Positions 1-8,318 of a stretch of DNA of 64,000 nt are shown piece by piece (the stretch's first letter is position 1; each line of letters starts with the position of its first letter). The notes below the pieces were generated by a model, which was not told the origin of the DNA, made no database searches, and saw nothing but the letters and a program-made list of their open reading frames with translations. Where the stretch lies: positions 186,001-250,000 of the forward strand of contig DAOKYU010000005.1 in assembly GCA_035325995.1 (NCBI GenBank). The letters are read 5' to 3'. The DNA is from Thermodesulfobacteriota bacterium (GTDB taxonomy: Bacteria; Desulfobacterota_D; UBA1144; Nemesobacterales; UBA2774). The position numbers were made by a program, and so were the translations under genes.

Positions 1-271
1 CCGCAACCCCGTCTACCTTCTCCATCTTTGCGACGCCCTTGTCGTCTACGGAGCTGAGGTGTATCTCGGTCGTTTCCGCCGCCGTGGACGAGGCGCCCGT
101 GATCGTGTCGTCCTCGTCGCCGTTGTTGGCGATCTTCATGTATGCGGCCGTTATCGTCGACGCCGGCGGGACTTCCCTTACCCACGCGTCCGTAACGGTT
201 ATCGTATCCTCCGCGTTCGAATAACCGAAAGCAAAAAGTGCAAGCGCTACAGCGAGAAACAGACTCTTCAT
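1..271 (-). CDS. PCu(A)C-type periplasmic copper chaperone, cut by window edge
   Basis: The reading frame is open from ATG at 271 to the window edge, so only about 90 residues are seen. It begins with a short signal peptide (MKSLFLAVALALFAFGYSNA) followed by the DAWVRE segment and the EIHL...KMEKV stretch typical of the PCu(A)C / DUF461 copper chaperones that hand Cu(I) to the CuA centre of cytochrome c oxidase. The His (in EIHL) and Met (in AKMEKV) match the first half of the family copper motif; the second His-X-Met lies beyond the edge. The gene follows the SCO1 gene by 60 bases on the same strand, so the two probably form one copper-delivery operon. AGGAGA-like sequence (minus strand) precedes the start. 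Confidence 0.82.
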   Translation of the reverse strand, partial: MKSLFLAVALALFAFGYSNAEDTITVTDAWVREVPPASTITAAYMKIANNGDEDDTITGASSTAAETTEIHLSSVDDKGVAKMEKVDGVA

Positions 272-331
272 TTCGTTCTCCTCACCTTGGATTATTTGGC
301 TGTTTTATCAGCCCTCATTAAGGTTTCCTGC

Positions 332-943
332 CTAGAGTATTTTCTTCAAATCCCCCGCTATGGATTTCGGATCCATCTTGTCCTGCGGGTATCTCAATAC
401 GACCTTACCGTTTTTATCGAGAAGATATACGGCCGATGTGTGCCCCATTAGATAACCGGCTTTGGAGTCCGACTCTTCCTTCATATAAAAAGCCCGGAAC
501 GAATTCGCGACTTTTTTTATCTCGTCGGGCGTACCCGTAAGCCCCGTGAAGCTTTCGTTGAAATAGGGGACGTAATTCCTGAGCGCTTCGGGGTCGTCCC
601 TCTCGGGGTCTATAGTGACGAAGAGGACCTTGAATTTATCCTTCTCGGCTTCGCCTACCTCTTTGGATACGCCGTTCAGGACCGAGAGCGTGACGGGGCA
701 GATGTCCGGGCAGTGCGTATAGCCGAAGAAGAGGAACACCGGCTCCCCCCGGAAGTCGCTTAGGCTGACCTTGTTGCCGTTCTGGTCCGTGAGGGTAAAG
801 TCCGGAATGTCCATTTCGAGCGAGTTCCCGTAATAATCATCCTTGACCTTATGGTCCCAGAGCTTGTAGAGGATCACCCCCCACCCCGCAGCGACTAAAA
901 TGAGCACCACGAACGAAGCGATTATTATATTTTTGCGTCTCAT
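332..943 (-). CDS. SCO1/SenC/PrrC family copper chaperone
   Basis: 203 residues, normal family length. One N-terminal membrane anchor (about residues 5-27) precedes a thioredoxin-like domain facing the periplasm. The copper ligands are visible: C78 and C82 in HCPDICP and H168 in MGHTSAVYLL. SCO proteins deliver copper to, or reduce, the CuA site of haem-copper oxidases. The PCu(A)C chaperone directly downstream supports that role and implies that the organism respires oxygen. No oxidase subunit is inside the window. Confidence 0.93.
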   Translation of the reverse strand: MRRKNIIIASFVVLILVAAGWGVILYKLWDHKVKDDYYGNSLEMDIPDFTLTDQNGNKVSLSDFRGEPVFLFFGYTHCPDICPVTLSVLNGVSKEVGEAEKDKFKVLFVTIDPERDDPEALRNYVPYFNESFTGLTGTPDEIKKVANSFRAFYMKEESDSKAGYLMGHTSAVYLLDKNGKVVLRYPQDKMDPKSIAGDLKKIL

Positions 944-1471
944 AGCGTTATTTCCCGGTGGAACGGCGAGAATATCTCCAACAGAGTTTATATATTACCC
1001 ACTAATATTTTCAGCGTCTAAGAAGAATAACGAGCCGGGGTGGATAGGAGGTCATGCCGCGTGAAACCAAAGACTCTCATAAAAACAAAAGGGAATGCCT
1101 CGATTGTCTCGCGGGCATTCCCTTTTTAAAGGAGGATGGAGGATGAATTGTTAAGTCTTGCGGTTAAGATTAGTAATAAAAATAAAGTATTTTACTTAAG
1201 GTGTCAAGGGGCATTTTTCCGGCGCCACAATAATACCGCAAGCCATTGATATAACTGCATAATATTTGCAAGAAACGGCGCTTCGCACGTCGCTTTTCAT
1301 TCCCGAGGGCGAGCAGGCATAAAAATTTGATTCCCGCCCGTATCGCTTCTTTCGGCCCGGAGCATTCGGGAGACTTGAAACTTGACGGGCGCGTGATATA
1401 TTTCAACACTTCTGACGGGCAGGCAGACAACTTGCCCGCGTAAACTAGAGCATTCCATACCGCAAAAATCA
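944..1471. other. Gene-poor interval between SCO1 and tRNA-Met
   Basis: 528 bases with no convincing protein gene. An 86-codon minus-strand frame (1170-1430) lacks a ribosome site and any recognisable composition. The one clear element is the hairpin at 1091-1127. The left part probably holds the SCO1 promoter and the right part the tRNA promoter, but I cannot pick a -35/-10 pair with confidence. A short RNA ending at the hairpin is possible. Confidence 0.5.
1091..1127 (+). terminator. Intrinsic terminator hairpin, possibly bidirectional
   Basis: A 9-bp perfect stem (GGGAATGCC at 1091-1099, GGCATTCCC at 1114-1122) is followed by TTTTT. On the opposite strand the stem is followed by TTTTGTTTTT, so it could also stop minus-strand transcription. 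No plus-strand gene precedes it closely, so it may end a short unannotated transcript. Confidence 0.7.
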
Positions 1472-1546
1472 GGCGACGTAGCTCAGAGGCAGAGCAGGGC
1501 TCTCATAAGGCCCGTGTCGGTGGTTCGATTCCACCCGTCGCCACCA
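1472..1546 (+). tRNA. tRNA-Met (CAT), elongator type
   Basis: A full cloverleaf can be drawn: acceptor GGCGACG/CGTCGCC, D arm GCTC-AGAGGCA-GAGC, anticodon stem GGGCT/GGCCC (one T-G pair) around loop CTCATAA, variable loop GTGTC, T arm GGTGG-TTCGATT-CCACC, then discriminator A and an encoded CCA. Anticodon CAT. The acceptor and D-arm sequence resembles elongator tRNA-Met. The C4/C5 pairs seen in E. coli tRNA-Ile2, the lysidine-modified CAT tRNA, are absent, though a tRNA-Ile2 reading is not fully excluded. Confidence 0.93.
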
Positions 1547-1641
1547 TTCCCAACCCTCTTTTCAGTCAGCCGGATAATTTCAGGTTCTTCATACGGAATA
1601 AACAGTACCCCTGTAGGCTTCTCTGTAAGAAGAGGTGACGA

Positions 1642-3567
1642 ATGGAATCCGTAAACAAGTGCGGCGGCCCCCGGGGAACAGGCATCGGGTGCGCCGGCGG
1701 CCAGGGACAATCGAAAGACGGGCTTCTAAGGCTCATACGCCTGCTCGGCGATATGCGGGGAGAGATGCTCCGCTTCGCGTCGGATTGCCGGGGCGCCGCC
1801 CTCGGCGAAGTAGACCCGGCATACGTGAGAAGCGCCGAGAACCTCCTTCACTACCTGGCGCTCAGGCGTCACGACCTCCGGGAGCTCCAGTCCGAACTGG
1901 CCGAGCTCGGCCTTTCCTCGCTCGGGCGCTCGGAGTCCCACGTGATGGCCACGATAGAATCGGTGCTTAAGACCCTTTGCCTGGTGGCCGATTGCCCTCC
2001 CGAGGTTTCCGAAGATGTGACCACGCTCGATTTTAAATCGGCGAAACGGCTCCTCGAAGAGCATACCGAAAGGCTCCTCGGACCAATGCCCGAAGGGCGG
2101 AACGTCTATATAATGGTGACGATGCCGAGCGGCGCGGCGGAAGACTACGCGCTCGTCCGCGGCCTTCCGGAGAGCGGCATGAACTGCATGCGCATTAACT
2201 GCGCCCACGACGACCCGGAGAAATGGACCGGCATGATCGGCAACCTGAGGCGCGCGCAGGAGGAAACGGGAAAGCCCTGCAAGATCATAATGGACCTCCC
2301 CGGCCCCAAGCTCCGGACAGGGCGGCTCCGTCCCGGGCCGCGCGTTCTTAAATACCGCCCCGTGCGGGACGCGTACGGCAGGGTAACGAAACCCGCGAAG
2401 ATATTGCTCAGGGCCGAGGGCTCGCCCGGGCCCGAAGACAGAGGCGCTTACGACGCCGTCGTGACAGTCTCCGGCGAATGGCTCAAGAAGATTCACCTGG
2501 GCGGCACGGTCAGGTTCGTAGACGCGCGCGGCTCCAGGCGCTCGATGAGGATTACGGCGTGGACGGAAGAGGGGTTTCAGGCGGATGCCGTCAGGACAGC
2601 CTATATAACCCCCGAGACGCTCCTTCGCCTGAAAAAGAGAGACGGCCTCGGCGCGTGGAGGACAAATGCAGGCGGAATATCCCCGCAAGAGAACTTCATT
2701 ACTGTCGGCACGGGCGACGCACTTATACTGACGGGAAGCTCCGAGCCCGGCTCCCCCGCGGAACGTGACGCCGACGGGAGGGTGACGTCACTGGCTGTAA
2801 TCGGCTGCATGATCCCGGAGATACTCGGCGACGTAAACGCGGGCGAGCCCGTCTGGTTCGACGACGGGAAGATAGGCGGCGTTGTCGAGGAGAAAACCGG
2901 CGGCGGGCTCAGGATCCGCATTACCCATACGAGCTCTGAGACGGCTAAGCTCGGAAGCGACAAGGGCATCAATTTCCCGGGGAGCAAGCTCGACCTGCCG
3001 GCGATTACGCCCGAGGACGTTTCGATTCTCGAATTCGTCTCGGAGCATGCCGACATAGTCGCCATGTCGTTCGCGAATACGGCCGAAGACGTGAAGTCGC
3101 TTCTCGCCCACATAAAACGCCTGGGCAAAGGCGAGCCCGGAATCGTGCTCAAGATCGAGACGCGCCGCGGTTTCACGAACCTGCCGGCCATGCTTCTCGA
3201 AGCAATGAAGAGCCCGTCCTGCGGCGTGATGATCGCGCGCGGCGATCTCGCTGTCGAGACGGGATTCGAGCGTCTCGCCGAGGTTCAGGAAGAGATACTC
3301 TGGCTCTGCGAGGCGGCACACGTGCCCGCGATATGGGCGACTCAGGTGCTCGAAAGCCTGGCCAAGCAGGGCTCGGCGACGAGGGCCGAGATCACGGACG
3401 CCGCCATGGGGCACAGGGCCGAGTGCGTCATGCTCAACAAGGGCCCCCACATCCTCGAAGCCCTTAAGGCCCTGGGCGACATAATGAAACGCATGCAGGC
3501 GCATCAGATGAAGAAAATGGCGATGCTCCGGGAATTGAGACTGGCCTACAACTTCCCGCACGAGTGA
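1642..3567 (+). CDS. Pyruvate kinase family protein with long N-terminal extension
   Basis: 641 residues. The first ~150 have no recognised fold. From about residue 154 the chain follows the pyruvate kinase barrel: MNCMRINCAHDD (cf. MNVARLNFSHG), a MDLPGPKLRTG segment, a beta-barrel B-domain-like insert, then LKIETRRGF, MIARGDLAVE and WATQVLESL. The C-terminal allosteric domain of standard enzymes is missing: the chain stops soon after the barrel. ATG at 1642 follows AGAGGTGACGA, a good ribosome site. It may convert phosphoenolpyruvate and ADP to pyruvate and ATP, but altered residues (INCAHD for LNFSHG) leave room for a changed substrate. The gene stands alone. Confidence 0.8.
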   Translation: MESVNKCGGPRGTGIGCAGGQGQSKDGLLRLIRLLGDMRGEMLRFASDCRGAALGEVDPAYVRSAENLLHYLALRRHDLRELQSELAELGLSSLGRSESHVMATIESVLKTLCLVADCPPEVSEDVTTLDFKSAKRLLEEHTERLLGPMPEGRNVYIMVTMPSGAAEDYALVRGLPESGMNCMRINCAHDDPEKWTGMIGNLRRAQEETGKPCKIIMDLPGPKLRTGRLRPGPRVLKYRPVRDAYGRVTKPAKILLRAEGSPGPEDRGAYDAVVTVSGEWLKKIHLGGTVRFVDARGSRRSMRITAWTEEGFQADAVRTAYITPETLLRLKKRDGLGAWRTNAGGISPQENFITVGTGDALILTGSSEPGSPAERDADGRVTSLAVIGCMIPEILGDVNAGEPVWFDDGKIGGVVEEKTGGGLRIRITHTSSETAKLGSDKGINFPGSKLDLPAITPEDVSILEFVSEHADIVAMSFANTAEDVKSLLAHIKRLGKGEPGIVLKIETRRGFTNLPAMLLEAMKSPSCGVMIARGDLAVETGFERLAEVQEEILWLCEAAHVPAIWATQVLESLAKQGSATRAEITDAAMGHRAECVMLNKGPHILEALKALGDIMKRMQAHQMKKMAMLRELRLAYNFPHE

Positions 3568-3674
3568 ATCAGGCAATGAGGCGCTCATGGCCCCGGCGCG
3601 CGGCTATTTAAGCACCGCGTATGATCTTCCAATCCACCTATACCTGTTTGCTCTGCATACGATTTTAATAACCG

Positions 3675-4076
3675 CTACTCGACGAATATATTCAAAGTAC
3701 AGTTAACGGAAAAATGTCCAAAATCTTCCGAAACGAGATCGAACGAAAGGAAATTCAAATCCCGTGAACCGTCAAGGTTGATTATGCTCCCGGTGCCGCC
3801 TTCGTCCGCCTGGAATTCCAGGCTGCGGCAGCCCGAACGCTGATACGTGAAAAAGCCGATATCCAAAGGCTCTATACCCGTACCGCCCGCGTAAAGCGCA
3901 AACTCCAGCATGGTGTCGCAGATCCACTCGGAGTGAGCTGTATCGAAATCGGGCCCGTTTAATATTCTATCGAGGTTAAAATCGCAGTTTTGACCCCCTC
4001 CCCCTCCGCCGCATCCGCCTGCGCTCAGGAAACTTACGGCGACGACAAGCACGACGAGAGAAAATACTTTTTTCAT
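3675..4076 (-). CDS. Small glycine-rich-neck lipoprotein, function unknown
   Basis: 133 residues from ATG at 4076, chosen over an upstream frame start because GGGAGAGGTGG lies just before it and MKKVFSLVVLVVAVSFLSAGGC is a classic lipoprotein leader. The lipobox Cys is followed by a run of six glycines, a flexible linker seen in outer-membrane lipoproteins. The mature part has four further Cys (NCDF, WICD, SGCR, VNCT), suggesting disulfides. No family is recognised. It is divergent from the next lipoprotein gene, which has a similar C-DD-GGGG neck. Confidence 0.6.
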   Translation of the reverse strand: MKKVFSLVVLVVAVSFLSAGGCGGGGGGQNCDFNLDRILNGPDFDTAHSEWICDTMLEFALYAGGTGIEPLDIGFFTYQRSGCRSLEFQADEGGTGSIINLDGSRDLNFLSFDLVSEDFGHFSVNCTLNIFVE

Positions 4077-4243
4077 GACCACCTCTCCCATTGGCGAAAC
4101 AACAATTTCTATCTTAACAGAAAATTTATTTAAAATGAACATGTAATAACGACGGAACGTAACACGCCCGGCTGCAAAACGGGGAAAGGAGATTTATAAT
4201 TCCTTATCCTCCGCCGGAAAGGCGGCAGGACAGGAGGCGGAGA

Positions 4244-5149
4244 ATGGAACCGTTGGACGAAAGAGCAGCAATACGGATTAGAGAGACGGGAAGCGCCGTG
4301 CGTATCGTTCTATTTTTGCCGATTGCGGTTTTGATGCTGCTCGCCGCGGCGTGTGACGACGGCGGGGGCGGGAAGAATCACGGCGAAGCCGTAGCGTCGG
4401 TCGTCGAGCGCTCACGCGACGCCGGCCAAACCAACGACTTCCTGAGGCTGATCTTCCTCCCGGCGGACGTGACGACCGATACGCTCGGGAGGCCCGGCGC
4501 GCTCAGGGTGTTCGTAAGCGTGGCCTCCTATTTCGAGCCGCCCCTTTCGCTTTTCAAGACGGCCGACTTCTTCGGCATTCCCGTCGGCGAGGCCCAGAGG
4601 CAATTGGACCTCGTCGCGCTCAGGTGCCTTCCCGAGGACCCGGCCGTTATCGATCCCGGCCTCGCCACGTGGCCGCGCGTGTTCGAGCTTCTGACGTCCG
4701 ACCTCGGGGGAGAATTTACCTGCCCTCCCGATTCGGATTCGCCCGCGAACGAGCTCTACTGCCTCGCTGCGGGGTTCGAGGACGCGCCGGGTGCGGACGT
4801 CACGGGAAGCATCGAGAACGCGATGGGACTCGGTGCCGCTATAATGTCCGACGCTGATCTATCGGCGGCGCTCCGCCAGGTCTACGGTATAGATCCCTCG
4901 TTCAGCGGGCTCGGATTTTCCGTAAATGCGAGCGCAGGGAATTCCCTTACCGCCGCACAGGCGCTCGAATCCTCCGTCGTCACGGAATACCTCGTCAGGA
5001 ACGCCACGTTCGAAGAGGCGGGCTGCTTCTGCGTGCGCGTGCCGCCTTACGAGGGGCGCGAGGACGACCCGCTCGACGTCGATTTCATAGTGAGCCACGG
5101 CGGCTTCGGTGAATGTAGAACGGTGGACAGGCTCGGCGCCGGACGCTAG
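4244..5149 (+). CDS. Putative lipoprotein, function unknown
   Basis: 301 residues. ATG at 4244 follows CAGGAGGCGGAGA. An unusually long charged N-terminus (about 25 residues) precedes the hydrophobic leader VLFLPIAVLMLLAAAC, with the lipobox Cys followed by DDGGGG. Translation may instead begin nearer the leader. The mature part has Cys pairs (LRCLPED, FTCPPD, YCLAAG, CFCVRV, GECRT) but no recognised fold. With the divergent neighbour at 3675-4076 it may form a pair of surface lipoproteins. Confidence 0.6.
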   Translation: MEPLDERAAIRIRETGSAVRIVLFLPIAVLMLLAAACDDGGGGKNHGEAVASVVERSRDAGQTNDFLRLIFLPADVTTDTLGRPGALRVFVSVASYFEPPLSLFKTADFFGIPVGEAQRQLDLVALRCLPEDPAVIDPGLATWPRVFELLTSDLGGEFTCPPDSDSPANELYCLAAGFEDAPGADVTGSIENAMGLGAAIMSDADLSAALRQVYGIDPSFSGLGFSVNASAGNSLTAAQALESSVVTEYLVRNATFEEAGCFCVRVPPYEGREDDPLDVDFIVSHGGFGECRTVDRLGAGR

Positions 5150-5229
5150 GAATTCAGGAGCCCGGGAAGGCCGCCCCGCGTCTCGGTCAACGGGGCCCTG
5201 CCCGGAACGAATGGCCGGCACGGGGACCT

Positions 5230-5640
5230 CTATTCTTTACCGTCGCCGTCCTTGTCGAAGTCCAGCGATGCAGAGTTGATGCAGTACCTGAGCCCGGTCG
5301 GCGCGGGGCCGTCGGGGAAGACGTGGCCGAGGTGAGCCCCGCATTTGGTGCAGGTGACTTCGACCCTCGTCATTCCGAAGCTCGTGTCGAGCTCCTCGTC
5401 TATTCCGGCGCCCTCGGCCGGCTCGTAAAAGCTCGGCCATCCGCAGCCCGAGTCGTACTTCGCATCCGAGGTGAAGAGCTCCTCTCCGCAGCAGACACAC
5501 TTGTACATCCCTTTTTCCTTGTTGTCGTAATACTTGCCGGTAAAGGGCCTTTCGGTGCCTTTTTGCCTGGTGACGTAAAACTGCTCGTCGGTCAGCTTCT
5601 CACGCCATTCGTTGTCGGTTTTCTTTGTTTTATCAGACAT
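5230..5640 (-). CDS. msrB: Peptide-methionine (R)-S-oxide reductase
   Basis: 136 residues, complete stand-alone MsrB. Zinc-binding CxxC pairs are at C48/C51 and C97/C100; the catalytic Cys is C120 in LRYCINSASL, and the WPSFYEP and GHVFPDGP signatures are present. It reduces methionine-R-sulfoxide in proteins using thioredoxin. There is no signal peptide, so it is cytoplasmic. The gene has its own ribosome site (GGAGGC before ATG on the minus strand). MsrA is not in the window. Confidence 0.95.
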   Translation of the reverse strand: MSDKTKKTDNEWREKLTDEQFYVTRQKGTERPFTGKYYDNKEKGMYKCVCCGEELFTSDAKYDSGCGWPSFYEPAEGAGIDEELDTSFGMTRVEVTCTKCGAHLGHVFPDGPAPTGLRYCINSASLDFDKDGDGKE

Positions 5641-5846
5641 TACAGCCTCCCTGAAACGGTTTTTGTAACGCCCACAGAATAATAAGTCTAACGAATACGG
5701 GGTAGAAGAATCAATATCGGATTACACAAATTCGCATGCTCGCATCGGAGCTCACACAGGAAGTTTATATGCTTTCAAACACTATTTGGATTCAGGAATA
5801 TAAAAAACGCGGGAAGGAGCCGCCGGCACGAAAGCCGAAAGAGGCT

Positions 5847-7418
5847 TTAACCGGGCTTCAGCCTGCCTATGGTCAGCCACGATACTATGGAGCCCGCGAA
5901 AAGGAGGGCGGCCGAAATCTCCATCATCGTCCTGAAGGTGCCGAGGAAGGATTCCGATATCACGCGCCTGAGCTCTATTTTTGTGCCGGATGGGAGATTC
6001 TCGGGGATATCTATGGCGGCGAGCTTTATGCGCTGGGAATCTATCGCCTGGATGGTGTCCGGCGTAAGGTCCATAACGGCCAGCTCCCGGTCGAGGTTGC
6101 CGTTGAAAGTGGAGAGGGCGAAGACTCCCAGTATGGCGATGGAAAGGAGGCCCGCTATCCTTCCGACCGTGTTGTTGATGGCGGACGCTATCCCCGAATG
6201 CTCTATGCGGACGGAGCCCATGACTGTCGTCGTAAGCGGCGATATCGTCACCGCCATTCCGACGCCGAGCGTGACTATAGCCGGGAAGAAGGTCGTCCAG
6301 TAGCTGCCGCCTATGTCGGGGCGCGTGAAGAGGAGGCAGCCTATACCGGCGAGGAGCGTGCCCGCGATTATCGGCAGCCGGGCGCCGTAATTCCCGACGA
6401 GCCCGCCTGCCCATCTGGAGAACAGGAATAGGGCGAGGACGAGCGGTATGAACGCTATGCCCACCCCGGCGGCGGAATAGCCCTGTATCTGTATGAGGTT
6501 AAACGGGACGAAGAATATGCCCCCGACCCACGCCGCCCAGAAAAGAGCCGATACGATGTTCGCCCCGCTGAAGGTCATCGATCGGAACAGGCTTAGCGGC
6601 ATCATCGGCGAAGGGGTTTTGTATTCGTGGTAGAGGAACGCTACGAGGGACAGCCCGCCGGCGACGAACGGCACTATGACCTTCGGATGTCCGAAGCCTG
6701 AATTGCCCGATTCGATGAGCGCATAGACTATACAGCCGAGGCTGAGCGTCGCGAAGAGTGATCCCGGGATGTCGAGCTTCCCCTCGCCGTTGTCCTTTTT
6801 GGTTTCCGGTATCTTGAAGAAGAGCGCGGTGAGAACGACGATGCTGAGCGGAATGTTAATAAAGAACACGAGCCGCCAGGAGATATTCTCGGCCAGCCAG
6901 CCGCCCAGAATCGGCCCGAGGGCCGTAGTCATGGCAGTGAATGCCGACCACGTCCCTATGGCCCTCCCCCTCTCCTTTTCGCTGAAGGAAACGTTCACGA
7001 TGGCGAGGCTCCCCGGCACGAGGAGCGCGCCGCCGACGCCCTGAAAGGCGCGCGCGACGATCAGGTGTCCCGTGCCCGGTGCAACACCGCACCATATCGA
7101 GGCCAGCGAAAATATAGCGACGCCGACGGCGAACATGCGCTTCCTGCCGAACTTGTCCCCGAGCGCGCCGCCCAGGAGCATAAGCGAGGACATGAATATC
7201 GCGTAGGCTTCCACTATCCACTGCATCTGCGGAATCGTGGCGTCGAGCTCGAGCTGAAGTATGGGAAGGACGACGTTCATTGCCGTACTGTCGATGAACG
7301 CCATGCCCGAGCCGAGTATCGTGACGAGAAGAACCCACTTGCCTTCGCCCCCGGCGAGGGAATGCACGACTGCGACGCTGTCTATGACGGTTTTATCTAC
7401 GAGGTGTTTTTTGGGCAC
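5847..7418 (-). CDS. MFS multidrug efflux transporter, DHA2 (EmrB/QacA) type
   Basis: 523 residues with about 14 membrane helices, the size of the DHA2 family of drug:proton antiporters. Motif A is visible (GALGDKFGRKRMF) and motif C-like sequence GPILGGWL follows in helix 5. The start is GTG at 7418. It lies downstream of a MarR regulator on the same strand, a standard layout for a drug-inducible pump. No membrane-fusion partner (EmrA) or outer-membrane channel is adjacent. Confidence 0.88.
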   Translation of the reverse strand: MPKKHLVDKTVIDSVAVVHSLAGGEGKWVLLVTILGSGMAFIDSTAMNVVLPILQLELDATIPQMQWIVEAYAIFMSSLMLLGGALGDKFGRKRMFAVGVAIFSLASIWCGVAPGTGHLIVARAFQGVGGALLVPGSLAIVNVSFSEKERGRAIGTWSAFTAMTTALGPILGGWLAENISWRLVFFINIPLSIVVLTALFFKIPETKKDNGEGKLDIPGSLFATLSLGCIVYALIESGNSGFGHPKVIVPFVAGGLSLVAFLYHEYKTPSPMMPLSLFRSMTFSGANIVSALFWAAWVGGIFFVPFNLIQIQGYSAAGVGIAFIPLVLALFLFSRWAGGLVGNYGARLPIIAGTLLAGIGCLLFTRPDIGGSYWTTFFPAIVTLGVGMAVTISPLTTTVMGSVRIEHSGIASAINNTVGRIAGLLSIAILGVFALSTFNGNLDRELAVMDLTPDTIQAIDSQRIKLAAIDIPENLPSGTKIELRRVISESFLGTFRTMMEISAALLFAGSIVSWLTIGRLKPG

Positions 7419-7680
7419 TTAACAGCTTCTCGCCTTTTAAAAGATGAGCTTCATTATCTCCCGGCCGATACTGCCGCCGGGGCATATGCCGCAGGGTCTT
7501 CTCCTCGCCGGCAAGGCCGGGCATACGGCACTGCAGCGGCGGCCCGGAGCGCAAACTCCCCCTCTCCGGGAACGCGGAGTTAACTTATTTTACCTGCATG
7601 AGAGGAAATTACAGGAATTGAGCCCGCTTGCATTATTACGAGGAGCCGGAGATTCGAAAACGCGGAGGCGAATAAAGGCG

Positions 7681-8178
7681 CTACAACCGTATTCGGTTTA
7701 TGAGCTCCGAGAGGTTGGTCATCATGGAAGCCCAGCTGCCGAGTCCGATCTTCGTTTTTAAATCTTCCTGGGTCTTTCGCCAGATGGGGTAGGCCTCCTC
7801 CAGCTTCTTTTTGCCCGAGTCCGTAATCTTTACTATCCGGGTCCTCCGGTCCTCACCGCGTCCGATCTTGATGAGGCCGTTCCTTCGCATGGGCTCGAGA
7901 TTACGGGAAAGAGTGGTTCTATCCGTTACCATTTCCTCGGCAAGCTTGCTTACGCTTATTGGCCCGAGGGCGAGGACGAGAACGAGGAGTGTGTACTGCG
8001 TGCCCCTCAGGTTAATCGATCTCATAGCATTATCGAAGAGCTGCGTTACGACGCGCATGCCCTTCCTCAGGTTAAAACAGGTGCATTCCCTGAAACCGTC
8101 CAGAGTGGGAAGCTCCTCCGATCCAGGCGTTTCGGCCTCGTGATTATCGATATTATCCGTGGCGCACCCCCTTTTCAC
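7681..8178 (-). CDS. MarR family transcriptional regulator
   Basis: 165 residues. The core winged helix reads LVLVLALGPISVSKLAEEMVTDRTTLSRNLEPMRRNGLIKIGRGEDRRTR (given in pieces: ISVSKLAEEM, TTLSRNLEPM, GEDRRTRIV), the canonical MarR recognition helix and wing. Annotated from GTG at 8178. A -10 element lies only about eight bases upstream, so the mRNA may be leaderless; an internal start is the alternative. It probably represses itself and the efflux pump 262 bases downstream. Confidence 0.88.
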   Translation of the reverse strand: MKRGCATDNIDNHEAETPGSEELPTLDGFRECTCFNLRKGMRVVTQLFDNAMRSINLRGTQYTLLVLVLALGPISVSKLAEEMVTDRTTLSRNLEPMRRNGLIKIGRGEDRRTRIVKITDSGKKKLEEAYPIWRKTQEDLKTKIGLGSWASMMTNLSELINRIRL

Positions 8179-8183
8179 ACTTT

Positions 8184-8214
8184 ATTATGTATACACTGAT
8201 AAATGAATAGTCAA
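8184..8214 (-). promoter_or_regulatory. marR promoter with overlapping dyad
   Basis: On the minus strand TTGACT (8209-8214) is followed after 17 bases by TACATA (8186-8191), overlapping CATAAT (8184-8189). The expected transcription start falls at or within a base or two of the GTG at 8178. The perfect 8-bp palindrome TGTATACA, extended by TTAT and ATAA arms, covers the -10 region and could be the MarR operator. Confidence 0.45.
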
Positions 8215-8228
8215 GGCCGAATGGTGAA

Positions 8229-8257
8229 TTGTACAATTATGCTAAGCTCCTTATAAT
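8229..8257 (+). promoter_or_regulatory. Sigma-70-type promoter of coaBC
   Basis: TTGTAC (8229-8234), a 17-base spacer and a perfect TATAAT (8252-8257). The predicted start near 8264 leaves a leader of about 55 bases before the coaBC ATG. Confidence 0.65.
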
Positions 8258-8318
8258 TACAGTGGCGTCCGGAAGAGCTCTTCGTCCGGCATGCAATCTC
8301 ATCCCGCGGGGGAGATAA

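Noticed and set aside
59..451. 130-codon plus-strand frame across the PCu(A)C start and SCO1 end
   Set aside because: Antisense to two recognised genes; no coding character.
1170..1430. 86-codon minus-strand frame upstream of the tRNA
   Set aside because: No ribosome site, no recognisable domain, and it lies in a gap with regulatory features.
1726..2688. 320-codon minus-strand frame inside the pyruvate kinase relative
   Set aside because: Antisense shadow of a clearly recognised gene; Arg/His/Gly-rich with no domain.
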